NCBI GenBank assembly: GCA_035761265.1
Contig: DASTRL010000272.1
Span: 1-7,279 of the forward strand
DNA: 7,279 nucleotides
Direction: 5' to 3'
From: CADEED01 sp035761265
GTDB taxonomy: Bacteria > Pseudomonadota > Gammaproteobacteria > Steroidobacterales > Steroidobacteraceae
The position numbers and the translations under genes were made by a program. How positions within the stretch are numbered: the first letter of the stretch is position 1; each line of letters starts with the position of its first letter. Under the pieces are notes generated by a model. That model saw only the letters and a program-made list of their open reading frames with translations, was not told the origin of the DNA and did no database searches. Shown here piece after piece: positions 1 to 5,996 of this stretch.

Positions 1-321
1 CCGCGCGGCCTCGAGCAGGTTGCGCGTGCCCTCGCTCCTGACACGGTTGTTGCGCGGGAGGAATTCTGCGAGGTGTTCGATCTGATCCGGCAGGTCGGTC
101 ACCTGATGAACGACGACAGTGGGCGCGAAGTCCTTGATCGCCGAAACCAGTGCCTTCTGGTCGAAGAGATCGCACAGGACTGGAGTGACACCCGTCGCCT
201 CCAATCCGGCGAGCTTTCCCGGAGTCCGGGTCATCGCCGCGACGGCGTGCCCATCCGCCAGCATCAAGGGGATCAGGCGCGTACCGATCACGCCGGTTGC
301 GCCCGCGACAAAGATTCTCAT
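1..321 (-). CDS. NAD(P)-binding epimerase/SDR-like protein, 3' end outside window
   Basis: The first 107 codons of a minus-strand gene are present; the stop lies beyond the left edge. The N-terminus reads MRIFVAGATGVIG, a beta strand followed by the GxxGxxG dinucleotide-binding loop (G7, G10, G13) of extended or atypical short-chain dehydrogenases. Further on, TVVVHQVTDL (about residues 69-78) and EGTRNLLEAAR (about 97-107) match the strand and helix segments of the NAD-dependent epimerase/dehydratase family. The catalytic YxxxK region would be in the missing part, so substrate and activity cannot be judged. The ATG shares bases with the kinase TGA (ATGA, 318-321), which indicates one operon and translational coupling with the sensor kinase. 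The ribosome site is weak (AGGG-like, about 7 bases upstream). Family assignment is solid; function is unknown. Confidence 0.85.
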   Translation of the reverse strand, partial: MRIFVAGATGVIGTRLIPLMLADGHAVAAMTRTPGKLAGLEATGVTPVLCDLFDQKALVSAIKDFAPTVVVHQVTDLPDQIEHLAEFLPRNNRVRSEGTRNLLEAAR

Positions 322-2327
322 CGTGGACCCTGGGTGCGACGTTCACCGGTGTGTGGAACGGCGCGGCGGCTGTTCGAATCGGGTTTCAGAACCTTCGCGA
401 GGCTGGTCGCGAAGTCGCGCCTCGACAGCGGCTTCTGCAGGACCTCGTCCGCGTCGGCTTCCGTCGCGCCCAGATATCCGCTCATCAGCACGATCGGCAA
501 CGAGTCGCGCATGCCGCGCACTGCGCGGATCAGCGTGGACCCGGACATTTCGGGCATGCGCTCATCGGTGATCAGCGCGTCGAAGCGCTGCGGATCGTCG
601 CGGAAGGCCGCGAGCGCGGCACTGCTCGAGGTGAATCCGACCGGTGCATACCCGAGCTCCTCGAGCATGCGCGTCGCAAGATGCACCAGCGGCTCCTCGT
701 CGTCGATGATCAGGATCTGCTGGCCGGCGCCGAGCGGCAGGGTGGATTCCTCTGCGCCGACCGCAGCGGCGGCATCTCCGTAGCGGGGCAGGTAGACAGT
801 GAAGGTGCTGCCGTTGCCGGGACTGCTTGCAACGTCAATGGCGCCGCCGAGCTGGGTGACGATGCCGTGTACCAACGAAAGTCCGAGGCCGGTTCCCGTC
901 CCGACTTCCTTCGTGGTGAAGAACGGGTCGAAAATCCGATCGACGATGCCCGGGGCAATTCCTGCACCGGTATCGGCCACCTTGAGCACGATATGGACTC
1001 CGAAGCCCACCGCACCGATGGTCGCGGCGCGCGGGGTTTCGACTTTCTGGACATCGAGCTCGATGCGCAGAGTCCCGCCCGTGGGCATCGCCTGGATGGC
1101 ATTGGTGGCAAGATTGGCCACGACCTGGTGCACCTGGGTCGCATCGCCGAGTACCGCGGCACGCCCGGCGCACAGGTTCGCGCTCGCCGTGATGCCCGCA
1201 GGCAACTTCGCCGTCACCTGGTCGAGTACTTCGCGAACCACGCCTTCGACGTGCACGGGCACGCGTTCGCCGACTGCGCTGCGGCTGAAGGCGAGTACGC
1301 GGTCGACGAGCGCACGCCCGCGTTCGCCGGCGACGATGATGCTGTCGAGGTCGCGCGCCAGCCGGCTGCCCGCCGGCGCGCCGCGCTGCGCCATCTCGCC
1401 GTAGCCGAGAATCGCGCCGAGGATGTTGTTGAAGTCGTGCGCGATTCCGCCGGCGAGCGTGCCCATCGCCTCGAGGCGTTGCGCCTGGCGCAGCTTGCGC
1501 TCCAGCGTCTTCAATTCCTCCTCGGCCCGCTTGCGCTCGGTGATGTCGGTGGTGGAGCCGGTCCAGCGGATCACCTGTCCGCTGCCGTCGCGCTTGCAGA
1601 TGCCCTGCAGGCTGTGCCAGCGGATCTCGCCGCGAACGAGGTAGCGGACTTCCATGGCAAGTCGCTCACCGGTGCCAGCGAACAGCTCTTTTCGCGCAGC
1701 CTCCCAGGTCGCGAAGTCTTCCGGGTGCATCTTGATGCTCGCGCGGAAGTCGTCCCGGTTGGTCCAGGTCTCCGGATCGTAGCCGCCCATCTCATAGGCT
1801 TTTGGTGAGAGGAAATACTGGTTGCTGGGGACGTGCCAGTCCCAGTATCCCGATTCGCTCGCCGCCATCGCCAGCTCGTAGCGCTCCTGGGATTCGCGCA
1901 ACGCCTCTTCGGCGCGCTTGCGCTCGGTGACATCCCGCACCGCGCCGGTCCAATGCGTGACAGCACCGGAACGGTCGCGCGCCGCCTTGCCGGCAAGCTG
2001 GGCCCAGCGGATTTCGCCATCGTCGCGGATGAAGCGGGCTTCGACCAGATAGCGTTCTGTCCTGCCGGCAAAGTGCTCGGCGATCGCCCGCTTCAACCGG
2101 GGTCGATCCTCGGCATGGAATGGCAGGCGCGCGAGAAGATCATCACGGCCGGCAAATGTCGTGTCCGGCGGAAGGCCGTAGATCTCGAGCAGTCGAGGCG
2201 AGGTGTAGATAGTGTCGTCGGCGACGATCCAGTCCCAGAAACCATCGTCACTGGCTTCCACGGCGCGCGCGTACCGCTGCTGCTGGTCGCGTCGTACGCC
2301 GGCGCGTCGAAAGTTCCACCAACCCAC
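318..2327 (-). CDS. Soluble hybrid sensor histidine kinase (PAS-PAS-HisKA-HATPase-REC)
   Basis: A 669-residue hybrid kinase, numbered here from GTG 2327. In order: PAS/PAC 1 (about 17-135), PAS/PAC 2 (about 145-265), each ending in WTG...D(V/I)TERKRAEE; a HisKA helix with AHDFNN, phospho-acceptor His297; a catalytic domain with N box (Asn409), G1 box DTGAGI (Asp452), F box FDPFFTTK and G2 box GTGLGL; and a C-terminal receiver (about 537-647) with acidic pair D542/D543, phospho-acceptor Asp588 (TDERMPEMSG), Ser616 and Lys632. All key residues are intact, so it should autophosphorylate and pass phosphate to its own receiver. No membrane segment is visible, so it should sense a cytoplasmic cue through PAS. 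The start is a choice: the frame stays open to GTG 2456 (712 residues) with ATGs at 2444 and 2438, none with a ribosome site, whereas GTG 2327 has AGAAGGA (2334-2340) six bases upstream. The extra 43 residues are basic and look non-conserved. No partner response regulator is visible. Confidence 0.93.
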   Translation of the reverse strand: MGWWNFRRAGVRRDQQQRYARAVEASDDGFWDWIVADDTIYTSPRLLEIYGLPPDTTFAGRDDLLARLPFHAEDRPRLKRAIAEHFAGRTERYLVEARFIRDDGEIRWAQLAGKAARDRSGAVTHWTGAVRDVTERKRAEEALRESQERYELAMAASESGYWDWHVPSNQYFLSPKAYEMGGYDPETWTNRDDFRASIKMHPEDFATWEAARKELFAGTGERLAMEVRYLVRGEIRWHSLQGICKRDGSGQVIRWTGSTTDITERKRAEEELKTLERKLRQAQRLEAMGTLAGGIAHDFNNILGAILGYGEMAQRGAPAGSRLARDLDSIIVAGERGRALVDRVLAFSRSAVGERVPVHVEGVVREVLDQVTAKLPAGITASANLCAGRAAVLGDATQVHQVVANLATNAIQAMPTGGTLRIELDVQKVETPRAATIGAVGFGVHIVLKVADTGAGIAPGIVDRIFDPFFTTKEVGTGTGLGLSLVHGIVTQLGGAIDVASSPGNGSTFTVYLPRYGDAAAAVGAEESTLPLGAGQQILIIDDEEPLVHLATRMLEELGYAPVGFTSSSAALAAFRDDPQRFDALITDERMPEMSGSTLIRAVRGMRDSLPIVLMSGYLGATEADADEVLQKPLSRRDFATSLAKVLKPDSNSRRAVPHTGERRTQGPR
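1528..1930 (-). repeat. Internal repeat from tandem PAS/PAC units of the kinase
   Basis: An identical 16-base word lies at 1528-1543 and 1915-1930, 387 bases (129 codons) apart. It encodes part of the TERKRAEE linker that ends each PAC motif. The surrounding codons also match loosely (WTGAVRDVTERKRAEEALR against WTGSTTDITERKRAEEELK). This reflects duplication of a PAS unit inside the kinase gene, not a mobile repeat. Confidence 0.6.
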
Positions 2328-2600
2328 GGCAAGTCCTTCTTTGAAAGCGGGAGGCAAGCACTGCGGCGGGTGTCTCTTGCGAGCCCGCGCCGGCACGAAA
2401 GCCGGCGAAGCATACGCCGTCTGCCGCAGGGTCTGCATCAACATGACAACTGACACAGAAGGGTCATGCGCCGGTGCAGACGTTTCGCCGATGTCACAAG
2501 CGTCATTTCAGGCCGCGGACCTGCAAACAAGCTGCGATCTGGCGGGCGTTCAATTCCTCCCAACGTAGAGCCTGCATGGCTCAACCCAGGGAGGAACTCG
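2328..2600. promoter_or_regulatory. Divergent intergenic region between kinase and AraC-type gene
   Basis: This stretch separates the two divergent units and must hold both promoters if each is transcribed on its own. It is 273 bases long if the kinase starts at 2327, or 144 if it starts at 2456. I see no convincing -35/-10 pair on either strand; a TATGCT on the minus strand (2409-2414) is the only -10-like word and lacks a good -35. GTCA or its complement TGAC recurs at 2444-2447, 2451-2454, 2463-2466, 2494-2497 and 2502-2505, which could be half-sites for a regulator but is short enough to be chance. The right end carries the dyad described separately. Confidence 0.5.
2554..2596 (+). promoter_or_regulatory. 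Dyad that can sequester the AraC gene ribosome binding site
   Basis: Two arms, TTCCTCCC (2554-2561) and GGGAGGAA (2589-2596), are exact reverse complements. The right arm is the Shine-Dalgarno sequence of the gene starting at 2601. Nested and exactly concentric (centre 2575) is a second stem, GAGCC (2568-2572) with GGCTC (2578-2582), around a five-base loop. G2565-C2585 and T2566-A2584 also pair on the same axis, giving 15 of 21 possible pairs. In mRNA this would form a hairpin ending four bases before the start codon and masking the ribosome site. As DNA it could equally be an operator for a dimeric protein. The pairing is directly visible; the regulatory role is inferred. Confidence 0.6.
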
Positions 2601-2990
2601 ATGGATGCTCAAGTCATTGCAGCCGCCAGCGGTACCGCGCTGATCGCCTGGAAGCGCCGCCGTGTGCTGGATCACATGGAAGCCAACCTCGCGATGCCAC
2701 TGAGGAACCGCGAACTGGCAGCTCTCGTGGATCTCAGTGAATTCCATTTCAGCGTGGCCTTCCGCAACAGTGTTGGCGCGCCGCCGCACGAATTCCTGAT
2801 CCGCCGACGGATCGAGCGCGCGCAACAGCTCATGCTCTCGACGGACATGCCGCTGTGCGACATCGCCGGCGAGTGTGGCCTCGCCGACCAGGCGCACCTC
2901 TCGCGTCTGTTCCGCAAGGTCGTCGGCGAAAGCCCGGCCGCGTGGCGCAGGAGCAGGACCAACCCCGAACGCACAGGAGACAACTCATGA
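2601..2990 (+). CDS. Stand-alone AraC/XylS-type DNA-binding domain regulator
   Basis: A 129-residue protein consisting almost wholly of the AraC-family C-terminal domain: two helix-turn-helix units (about residues 37-58 and 84-107) joined by the linker helix. Family signatures are visible, including LSEFHFSVAFRNSVGAPPHEF, RRRIERAQQLML, DIAGECGLADQAHLSRLFRK and the terminal SPAAWRR. There is no N-terminal ligand-binding or dimerisation domain, so it resembles MarA/SoxS-sized members, whose activity is usually set by their amount rather than by a bound ligand. The ATG at 2601 is chosen because GGAGG (2590-2594) sits six bases upstream; the frame is open back to 2466 but without support. That ribosome site lies inside a potential hairpin. 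The stop overlaps the next start (ATGA, 2987-2990). It probably controls this operon or its divergent neighbour. Family is certain, targets unknown. Confidence 0.92.
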   Translation: MDAQVIAAASGTALIAWKRRRVLDHMEANLAMPLRNRELAALVDLSEFHFSVAFRNSVGAPPHEFLIRRRIERAQQLMLSTDMPLCDIAGECGLADQAHLSRLFRKVVGESPAAWRRSRTNPERTGDNS

Positions 2991-3736
2991 AGATCGTGGT
3001 CATTGGCGGCACCGGCCTCATCGGTTCCAAGCTCGTCAAACTATTGCGCGAGCGCGGCCAGGAAGTTCTGGCCGCCTCCCCGGGCTCGGGCGTCAATACG
3101 CTGACCGGCGAAGGATTGTCAGCGGCGCTCGCTGGCGCGCAGGTGGTTGTCGATGCATCGAATTCGCCTTCGTTCGAGGACTCGGCGGTACTCGAGTTCT
3201 TCCAGGCCTCGACCGGCAATCTTCTCGCCACCGAGGCGGCGACGGGAGTGCGCCATCACGTCGCGCTGTCGATCGTCGGCGCCGATCGCCTGCCGCACAG
3301 CGGCTATCTGCGCGCCAAGGTGGCGCAGGAGAACCTGATCAAGGCATCCGGCATTCCGTATTCGATCCTGCGTTCCACGCAGTTCTTCGAGTTCGTGGGG
3401 CGCATCGCGGACTCGGCCACCGAGGGAAACACCGTACGATTGCCCACCGCCTTCGTGCAGCCCATCGCGTCGGACGAGGTGGTGGCGACCCTCGCCGATG
3501 TCGCCATGGGCACGCCGCTCAACGGCACGGCCGAAGTCGCCGGCCTCGAGAAATTCCGTCTCGATGAACTGGTGCGCCGGGTGCTCCGTACCCGGAGCGA
3601 CACGCGACGAGTCACGGGCGACAGCCACGCCCGCTATTTCGGCACCGAGCTCAGCGATGAATCACTGGTGCCGCTCACCCCGGCACGGCTGGGCAGCACA
3701 CGTTTCGAAACCTGGTTCGGCGCCCCGCTGAAGTAA
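2987..3736 (+). CDS. NmrA-like atypical SDR, NAD(P)-binding oxidoreductase
   Basis: A 249-residue cytoplasmic protein. It begins MKIVVIGGTGLIG, with the GxxGxxG loop at G7, G10 and G13. Residues 84-99 (AATGVRHHVALSIVGA) and 105-137 (HSGYLRAKVAQ... then GIPYSILRSTQFFEF) are typical of NmrA-like/atypical SDR proteins of the COG0702 kind. A YxxxK pair is retained (Tyr107, Lys111), with Ser95 in the usual strand, so an enzyme is more likely than a pure redox sensor. Family members include quinone reductases and NAD(P)H-sensing regulators; the substrate here cannot be read. The start ATG is within the AraC-gene stop (ATGA) and has AGGAG (2975-2979) seven bases upstream. The frame stays open further upstream, inside the AraC gene, but nothing supports using that. 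It is a second, divergent example of a regulator coupled to an SDR in this window. Confidence 0.9.
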   Translation: MKIVVIGGTGLIGSKLVKLLRERGQEVLAASPGSGVNTLTGEGLSAALAGAQVVVDASNSPSFEDSAVLEFFQASTGNLLATEAATGVRHHVALSIVGADRLPHSGYLRAKVAQENLIKASGIPYSILRSTQFFEFVGRIADSATEGNTVRLPTAFVQPIASDEVVATLADVAMGTPLNGTAEVAGLEKFRLDELVRRVLRTRSDTRRVTGDSHARYFGTELSDESLVPLTPARLGSTRFETWFGAPLK

Positions 3737-3755
3737 TCACAAAGAGAAACATCCC

Positions 3756-4451
3756 ATGAACGCCATGACCGCATCCTGGTCGAGCCCGCCACCGGCGCAA
3801 TTCGCGCCCCCCCACGCAACACGTCCGCTGGCGGGCGTCTGGGTACCGGATTCGCCCGTGATCTCGCTTGCCATCGAGTACGCGCGCGCACATTCCGAAC
3901 CCTACCTGTTCAACCACGTGATGCGGTCATGGCTGTTCGCCGAATGCCTCGCCCAGTCGAATCGCGTCGAGCACGACGCCGAGGTGCTGGCGGTGGCGAC
4001 GCTGCTGCATGACCTTGGCCTGTCGCCGGAATTCGAAGGCCCGCTGCGATTCGAAGTGGAGACCGCCAATGCCGCGCGTGACTTCGCGCAGCGCGCGGGA
4101 TTCGACGCCCGTCGGGCGCAGCTCGTCTGGGACGGTGCCGCGCTCAATTCGACGCCGTCCATCGCTCTACACAAGGAGTCCGAAGTTAGGTTGTGCACGC
4201 TGGGCATCGGCCTGGATTGGGGCGGCTTCGGATACGAGTCGCTGAGCCGGGAGCGGATCGGCGCGATCGTCGCTGCGTTTCCGCGCCTGCAGATGAAGCA
4301 GCAATTCTCGCGCGCCGTGTGCCGGCTCTGCGAATCCCGCCCGGCGACCACCTACGACAACTTCGCGCGCGACTTCGGCGAGCGATTCGTTGCCGGCTAC
4401 CGGGCGCCTTCGACGGTGGACCTGTTGTTTGCGGCGCCGTTCGCGGAGTGA
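3756..4451 (+). CDS. HD-domain metal hydrolase, cyanamide-hydratase-like
   Basis: A 231-residue soluble protein with an HD-superfamily metal site: His54 (FNHVMRSWLF), the His85-Asp86 doublet (ATLLHDLGL) and a later Asp154 (GIGLDWGGFGY). The pattern of an early NHVMRSWLFAE helix, HDLGL, RFEVETANAARDF (98-110), VWDGAALNS (124-132) and IALHKESEV (136-144) is that of the group around fungal and bacterial cyanamide hydratases rather than nucleotide phosphohydrolases. His139 may be a further active-site residue. The real substrate is not known; cyanamide or another small nitrile or isonitrile-like compound is only a guess. Residues 1-30 are proline-rich and low in structure. The ATG follows the SDR stop by 19 bases with a weak AAGAGA-type ribosome site; an in-frame ATG at residue 4 is possible. 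No signal peptide is seen. Family confidence is good, activity low. Confidence 0.85.
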   Translation: MNAMTASWSSPPPAQFAPPHATRPLAGVWVPDSPVISLAIEYARAHSEPYLFNHVMRSWLFAECLAQSNRVEHDAEVLAVATLLHDLGLSPEFEGPLRFEVETANAARDFAQRAGFDARRAQLVWDGAALNSTPSIALHKESEVRLCTLGIGLDWGGFGYESLSRERIGAIVAAFPRLQMKQQFSRAVCRLCESRPATTYDNFARDFGERFVAGYRAPSTVDLLFAAPFAE

Positions 4452-4456
4452 AGCCC

Positions 4457-4816
4457 ATGAAACTCAGCCTCGATCCCCGCATCAACGCGCCGTGCCACGT
4501 CAGCGCCGAAGCCGAGGCGCTGGCGCAGTGGTACGACACTCATCCCGAAATTCGCCGGCTCTGGGCCATCAGGGGCGTGCAGCTCCTGAGCGTGATCGTC
4601 ACGCTCGAGCCCACGATGGACAACGATGACACATATCCGGCCTGGTTCGCCTGCAGCCAGCACTGGGCGCGCGAGATCCGTTCGATCGCGGACGGCCCCG
4701 TGAACCTGGAGTTGCTCGACGAGCCCACCATGGACGAGTTCGAAATCGATCTCGACGGCGAGATCGTCGCCGCCATCAGCTGGCGGGATCCCACTTCATT
4801 CTGGAAAGCGGACTAG
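4457..4816 (+). CDS. Unrecognised 119-residue acidic protein
   Basis: I do not recognise a family. The protein is small, soluble and acidic, with many Asp and Glu in its second half (DEPTMDEFEIDLDGEIVAA). It is rich in Trp for its size (W25, W36, W63, W70, W109, W115) and has two Cys (C13, C66). Predicted-looking strands (VQLLSVIVTLEP, VNLELLDE, EFEIDLDGEIVAAISW) suggest a compact alpha/beta fold. There is no signal peptide or membrane segment. It is likely a real gene: it starts five bases after the HD-gene stop, has GGAG (4445-4448) eight bases upstream, stops seven bases before the cupin gene, and keeps the base composition of its neighbours. Its place between the HD hydrolase and the cupin suggests a partner or accessory protein of the HD enzyme, but this is inference. 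Confidence 0.75.
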   Translation: MKLSLDPRINAPCHVSAEAEALAQWYDTHPEIRRLWAIRGVQLLSVIVTLEPTMDNDDTYPAWFACSQHWAREIRSIADGPVNLELLDEPTMDEFEIDLDGEIVAAISWRDPTSFWKAD

Positions 4817-4823
4817 GTGCCCC

Positions 4824-5204
4824 ATGAAAAAAGCATTGCTCTTCGCATTCATGTTCGGAATCGCTCATGCCGCGGATCACCCCGTCGTGACGCCGCTCAT
4901 GCACAAACAGCTCGACGACATCCCGGGCAGGGAAGCCATGGTCATCACCGTGGACTTTCCGCCGGGCGCCGAAGACCCCATTCACCGCCACGATGCCCAC
5001 GCCTTCGTGTACGTGCTGCAAGGTTCCATCGTCATGCAGCTGAAAGGTGACCAGGCAGTGACGCTGACTCGCGGCCAGGTGTTCTACGAAGGCCCGGACG
5101 ACATTCACCTCGTCGGCCGGAATGCCAGCGCGACCGAACCCGCGAAGATCGTGGTGGTGCTGGTGAAGAAGCAAGGTGTCGATCCCGTATTGCCCGTTGA
5201 GTAG
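4824..5204 (+). CDS. Small exported cupin-domain protein
   Basis: A 126-residue single-domain cupin with a short signal peptide: MKK, a hydrophobic stretch (ALLFAFMFGIAHA) and a likely cut after AHA at residue 16, which places it in the periplasm. Cupin motif 1 is PPGAEDPIHRHDAHAFVYVLQG (residues 46-67) with His54 and His56; the usual metal-binding Glu position holds Ala60, with His59 beside it. Motif 2 (about 84-100, GQVFYEGPDDIHLVGRN) supplies His95. Three of the four standard metal ligands are therefore present. Such small cupins bind a metal and may be dioxygenases, isomerases or binding proteins; none can be chosen here. The start follows the previous stop by seven bases with an AGGTG-like ribosome site. 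It is probably the last gene of the first block, since the next gene begins 186 bases later. Confidence 0.87.
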   Translation: MKKALLFAFMFGIAHAADHPVVTPLMHKQLDDIPGREAMVITVDFPPGAEDPIHRHDAHAFVYVLQGSIVMQLKGDQAVTLTRGQVFYEGPDDIHLVGRNASATEPAKIVVVLVKKQGVDPVLPVE

Positions 5205-5205
5205 T

Positions 5206-5368
5206 TTGCCCTCCGCCCGTCGCAACGAAGATGACGGATGGCAGCTCGTCGAGGAGGCTGTGACTGAGGCGCGCACTTTCCATCCGTTCGTGCGCGGGAC
5301 GGCTCACGCCGGCGCAGTGTCCCTGCCAATGCCGGCCAGCTACACGACGAGGCGACGGGCGGAGGCAA
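5206..5368. repeat. Long-range inverted repeat filling the cupin-GST gap
   Basis: The left arm (5206-5223) and right arm (5352-5368) are reverse complements, with 13 exact pairs (CTCCGCCCGTCGC, 5211-5223, with 5352-5364) plus four more after a single bulged C. They enclose 128 bases that carry smaller dyads: CGCGCAC/GTGCGCG (5270-5276 and 5290-5296) and GGATGG/CCATCC (5236-5241 and 5280-5285); the second overlaps the first topologically. No gene is supported in the gap, and I see no target-site duplication at the ends. There is no T-run, so a simple terminator is unlikely. It could be a small non-autonomous element, a structured leader of the GST gene, or an intergenic repeat family. Confidence 0.55.
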
Positions 5369-5390
5369 TGTCATCCACAGGAGAAAGCAG

Positions 5391-5996
5391 ATGAAACTCT
5401 ATTACTCACCCGGTGCCTGCAGTCTCGCGGACCACATCGCGCTGCTGGAAGGCGGTCTCGATTTCGAACTGGAGCGCGTCGACCTCAGGAGCAAGCTCAC
5501 CGAAACCGGCGCGGACTTCCTCGCCATCAATCCCAAGGGATACGTGCCGGCCCTGGTCCTGGACAGCGGCGACATCGTGACGGAGAACATCGCCGTGCTC
5601 GACTGGATCGCGACGCAGGCGCCGGCATTGGGATTGAAAGGCGCACTGGGACGCACGTATCTGCTGCAGGCGCTGGCATACATTTCCACGGAGGTCCACA
5701 AGGGCTTCAAGCCGATCTTCAGCGCCGCCAGCGAAGAAGAGAGGGCGAAGGCGGAGATGTACATCGGCAAGCGACTGCGCTTCCTCGCGGACCGGAAGGT
5801 CGGCAGGTACCTGTTTGGCAACGAGCCGACCGTGGCGGATTTCTACCTGTACGTGATGCTGAGGTGGACGGTGAGGCTCAACATCGCAGTCCCCGAGGGT
5901 CTGGCCGCGTTGCAGATGCGGATGAGTGATCGTCCCAAGGTGCGAGCCGCGATCGAGCTCGAGGAAGCGTCGGCAAACCTGGCCCGGAGCGCGTGA
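5391..5996 (+). CDS. gst: Glutathione S-transferase, beta class
   Basis: A 201-residue cytoplasmic GST of normal family length. The N-terminal thioredoxin-like domain begins MKLYYSPGACSLADHIALLE with the beta-class Cys10, then INPKGYVPAL (46-55, cis-Pro53) and TENIAVLDWI (64-73), whose Glu65 binds the glutathione gamma-glutamyl group. The helical domain holds YISTEVHKGFKPIF with His103, the beta-class partner residue, and the N-capping region EPTVADFYLYVMLRW. It matches the E. coli GstA pattern closely. It conjugates glutathione to electrophiles or reduces peroxides; the substrate is not readable. AGGAG (5379-5383) lies seven bases before the ATG. Its stop overlaps the cytochrome b start (TGATG), so both are probably translated together, an odd pairing because the gene before cytochrome b is normally the Rieske protein. 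It lacks features of SspA, the GST-fold protein often found after petC. Confidence 0.95.
   Translation: MKLYYSPGACSLADHIALLEGGLDFELERVDLRSKLTETGADFLAINPKGYVPALVLDSGDIVTENIAVLDWIATQAPALGLKGALGRTYLLQALAYISTEVHKGFKPIFSAASEEERAKAEMYIGKRLRFLADRKVGRYLFGNEPTVADFYLYVMLRWTVRLNIAVPEGLAALQMRMSDRPKVRAAIELEEASANLARSA

Noticed and set aside
297..1808. Open frame of 503 codons on the plus strand opposite the kinase gene
   Set aside because: It is antisense to well-conserved kinase, PAS and receiver domains, has no recognisable motif and a composition typical of a GC-rich shadow frame. The same applies to 1833-2453 on the plus strand.
2466..2600. N-terminal extension of the AraC-type gene
   Set aside because: The frame is open, but the added residues are not family-like, and the strong ribosome site supports ATG 2601.
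2855..2986. N-terminal extension of the NmrA-like SDR inside the AraC gene
   Set aside because: The Rossmann fold begins exactly at ATG 2987, which has a good ribosome site; the extension would only overlap the AraC helix-turn-helix region.
4193..4456. Longer form of the 119-residue protein starting inside the HD gene
   Set aside because: The upstream part is Arg- and Ala-rich shadow sequence out of frame with the HD gene; ATG 4457 has its own ribosome site.
4776..5276. Minus-strand frame of 166 codons opposite the cupin gene
   Set aside because: It is the complement of a clear cupin with signal peptide; no motif or ribosome site supports it.
5270..5296. Hairpin CGCGCAC/GTGCGCG as a terminator after the cupin gene
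   Set aside because: The 13-base loop and absence of a following T-run do not fit an intrinsic terminator; it may still be part of a larger fold.
5176..5394. A 72-codon frame crossing the cupin-GST gap
   Set aside because: No protein-like features and no ribosome site, and it overlaps the cupin end; the gap is better described by its inverted repeat.
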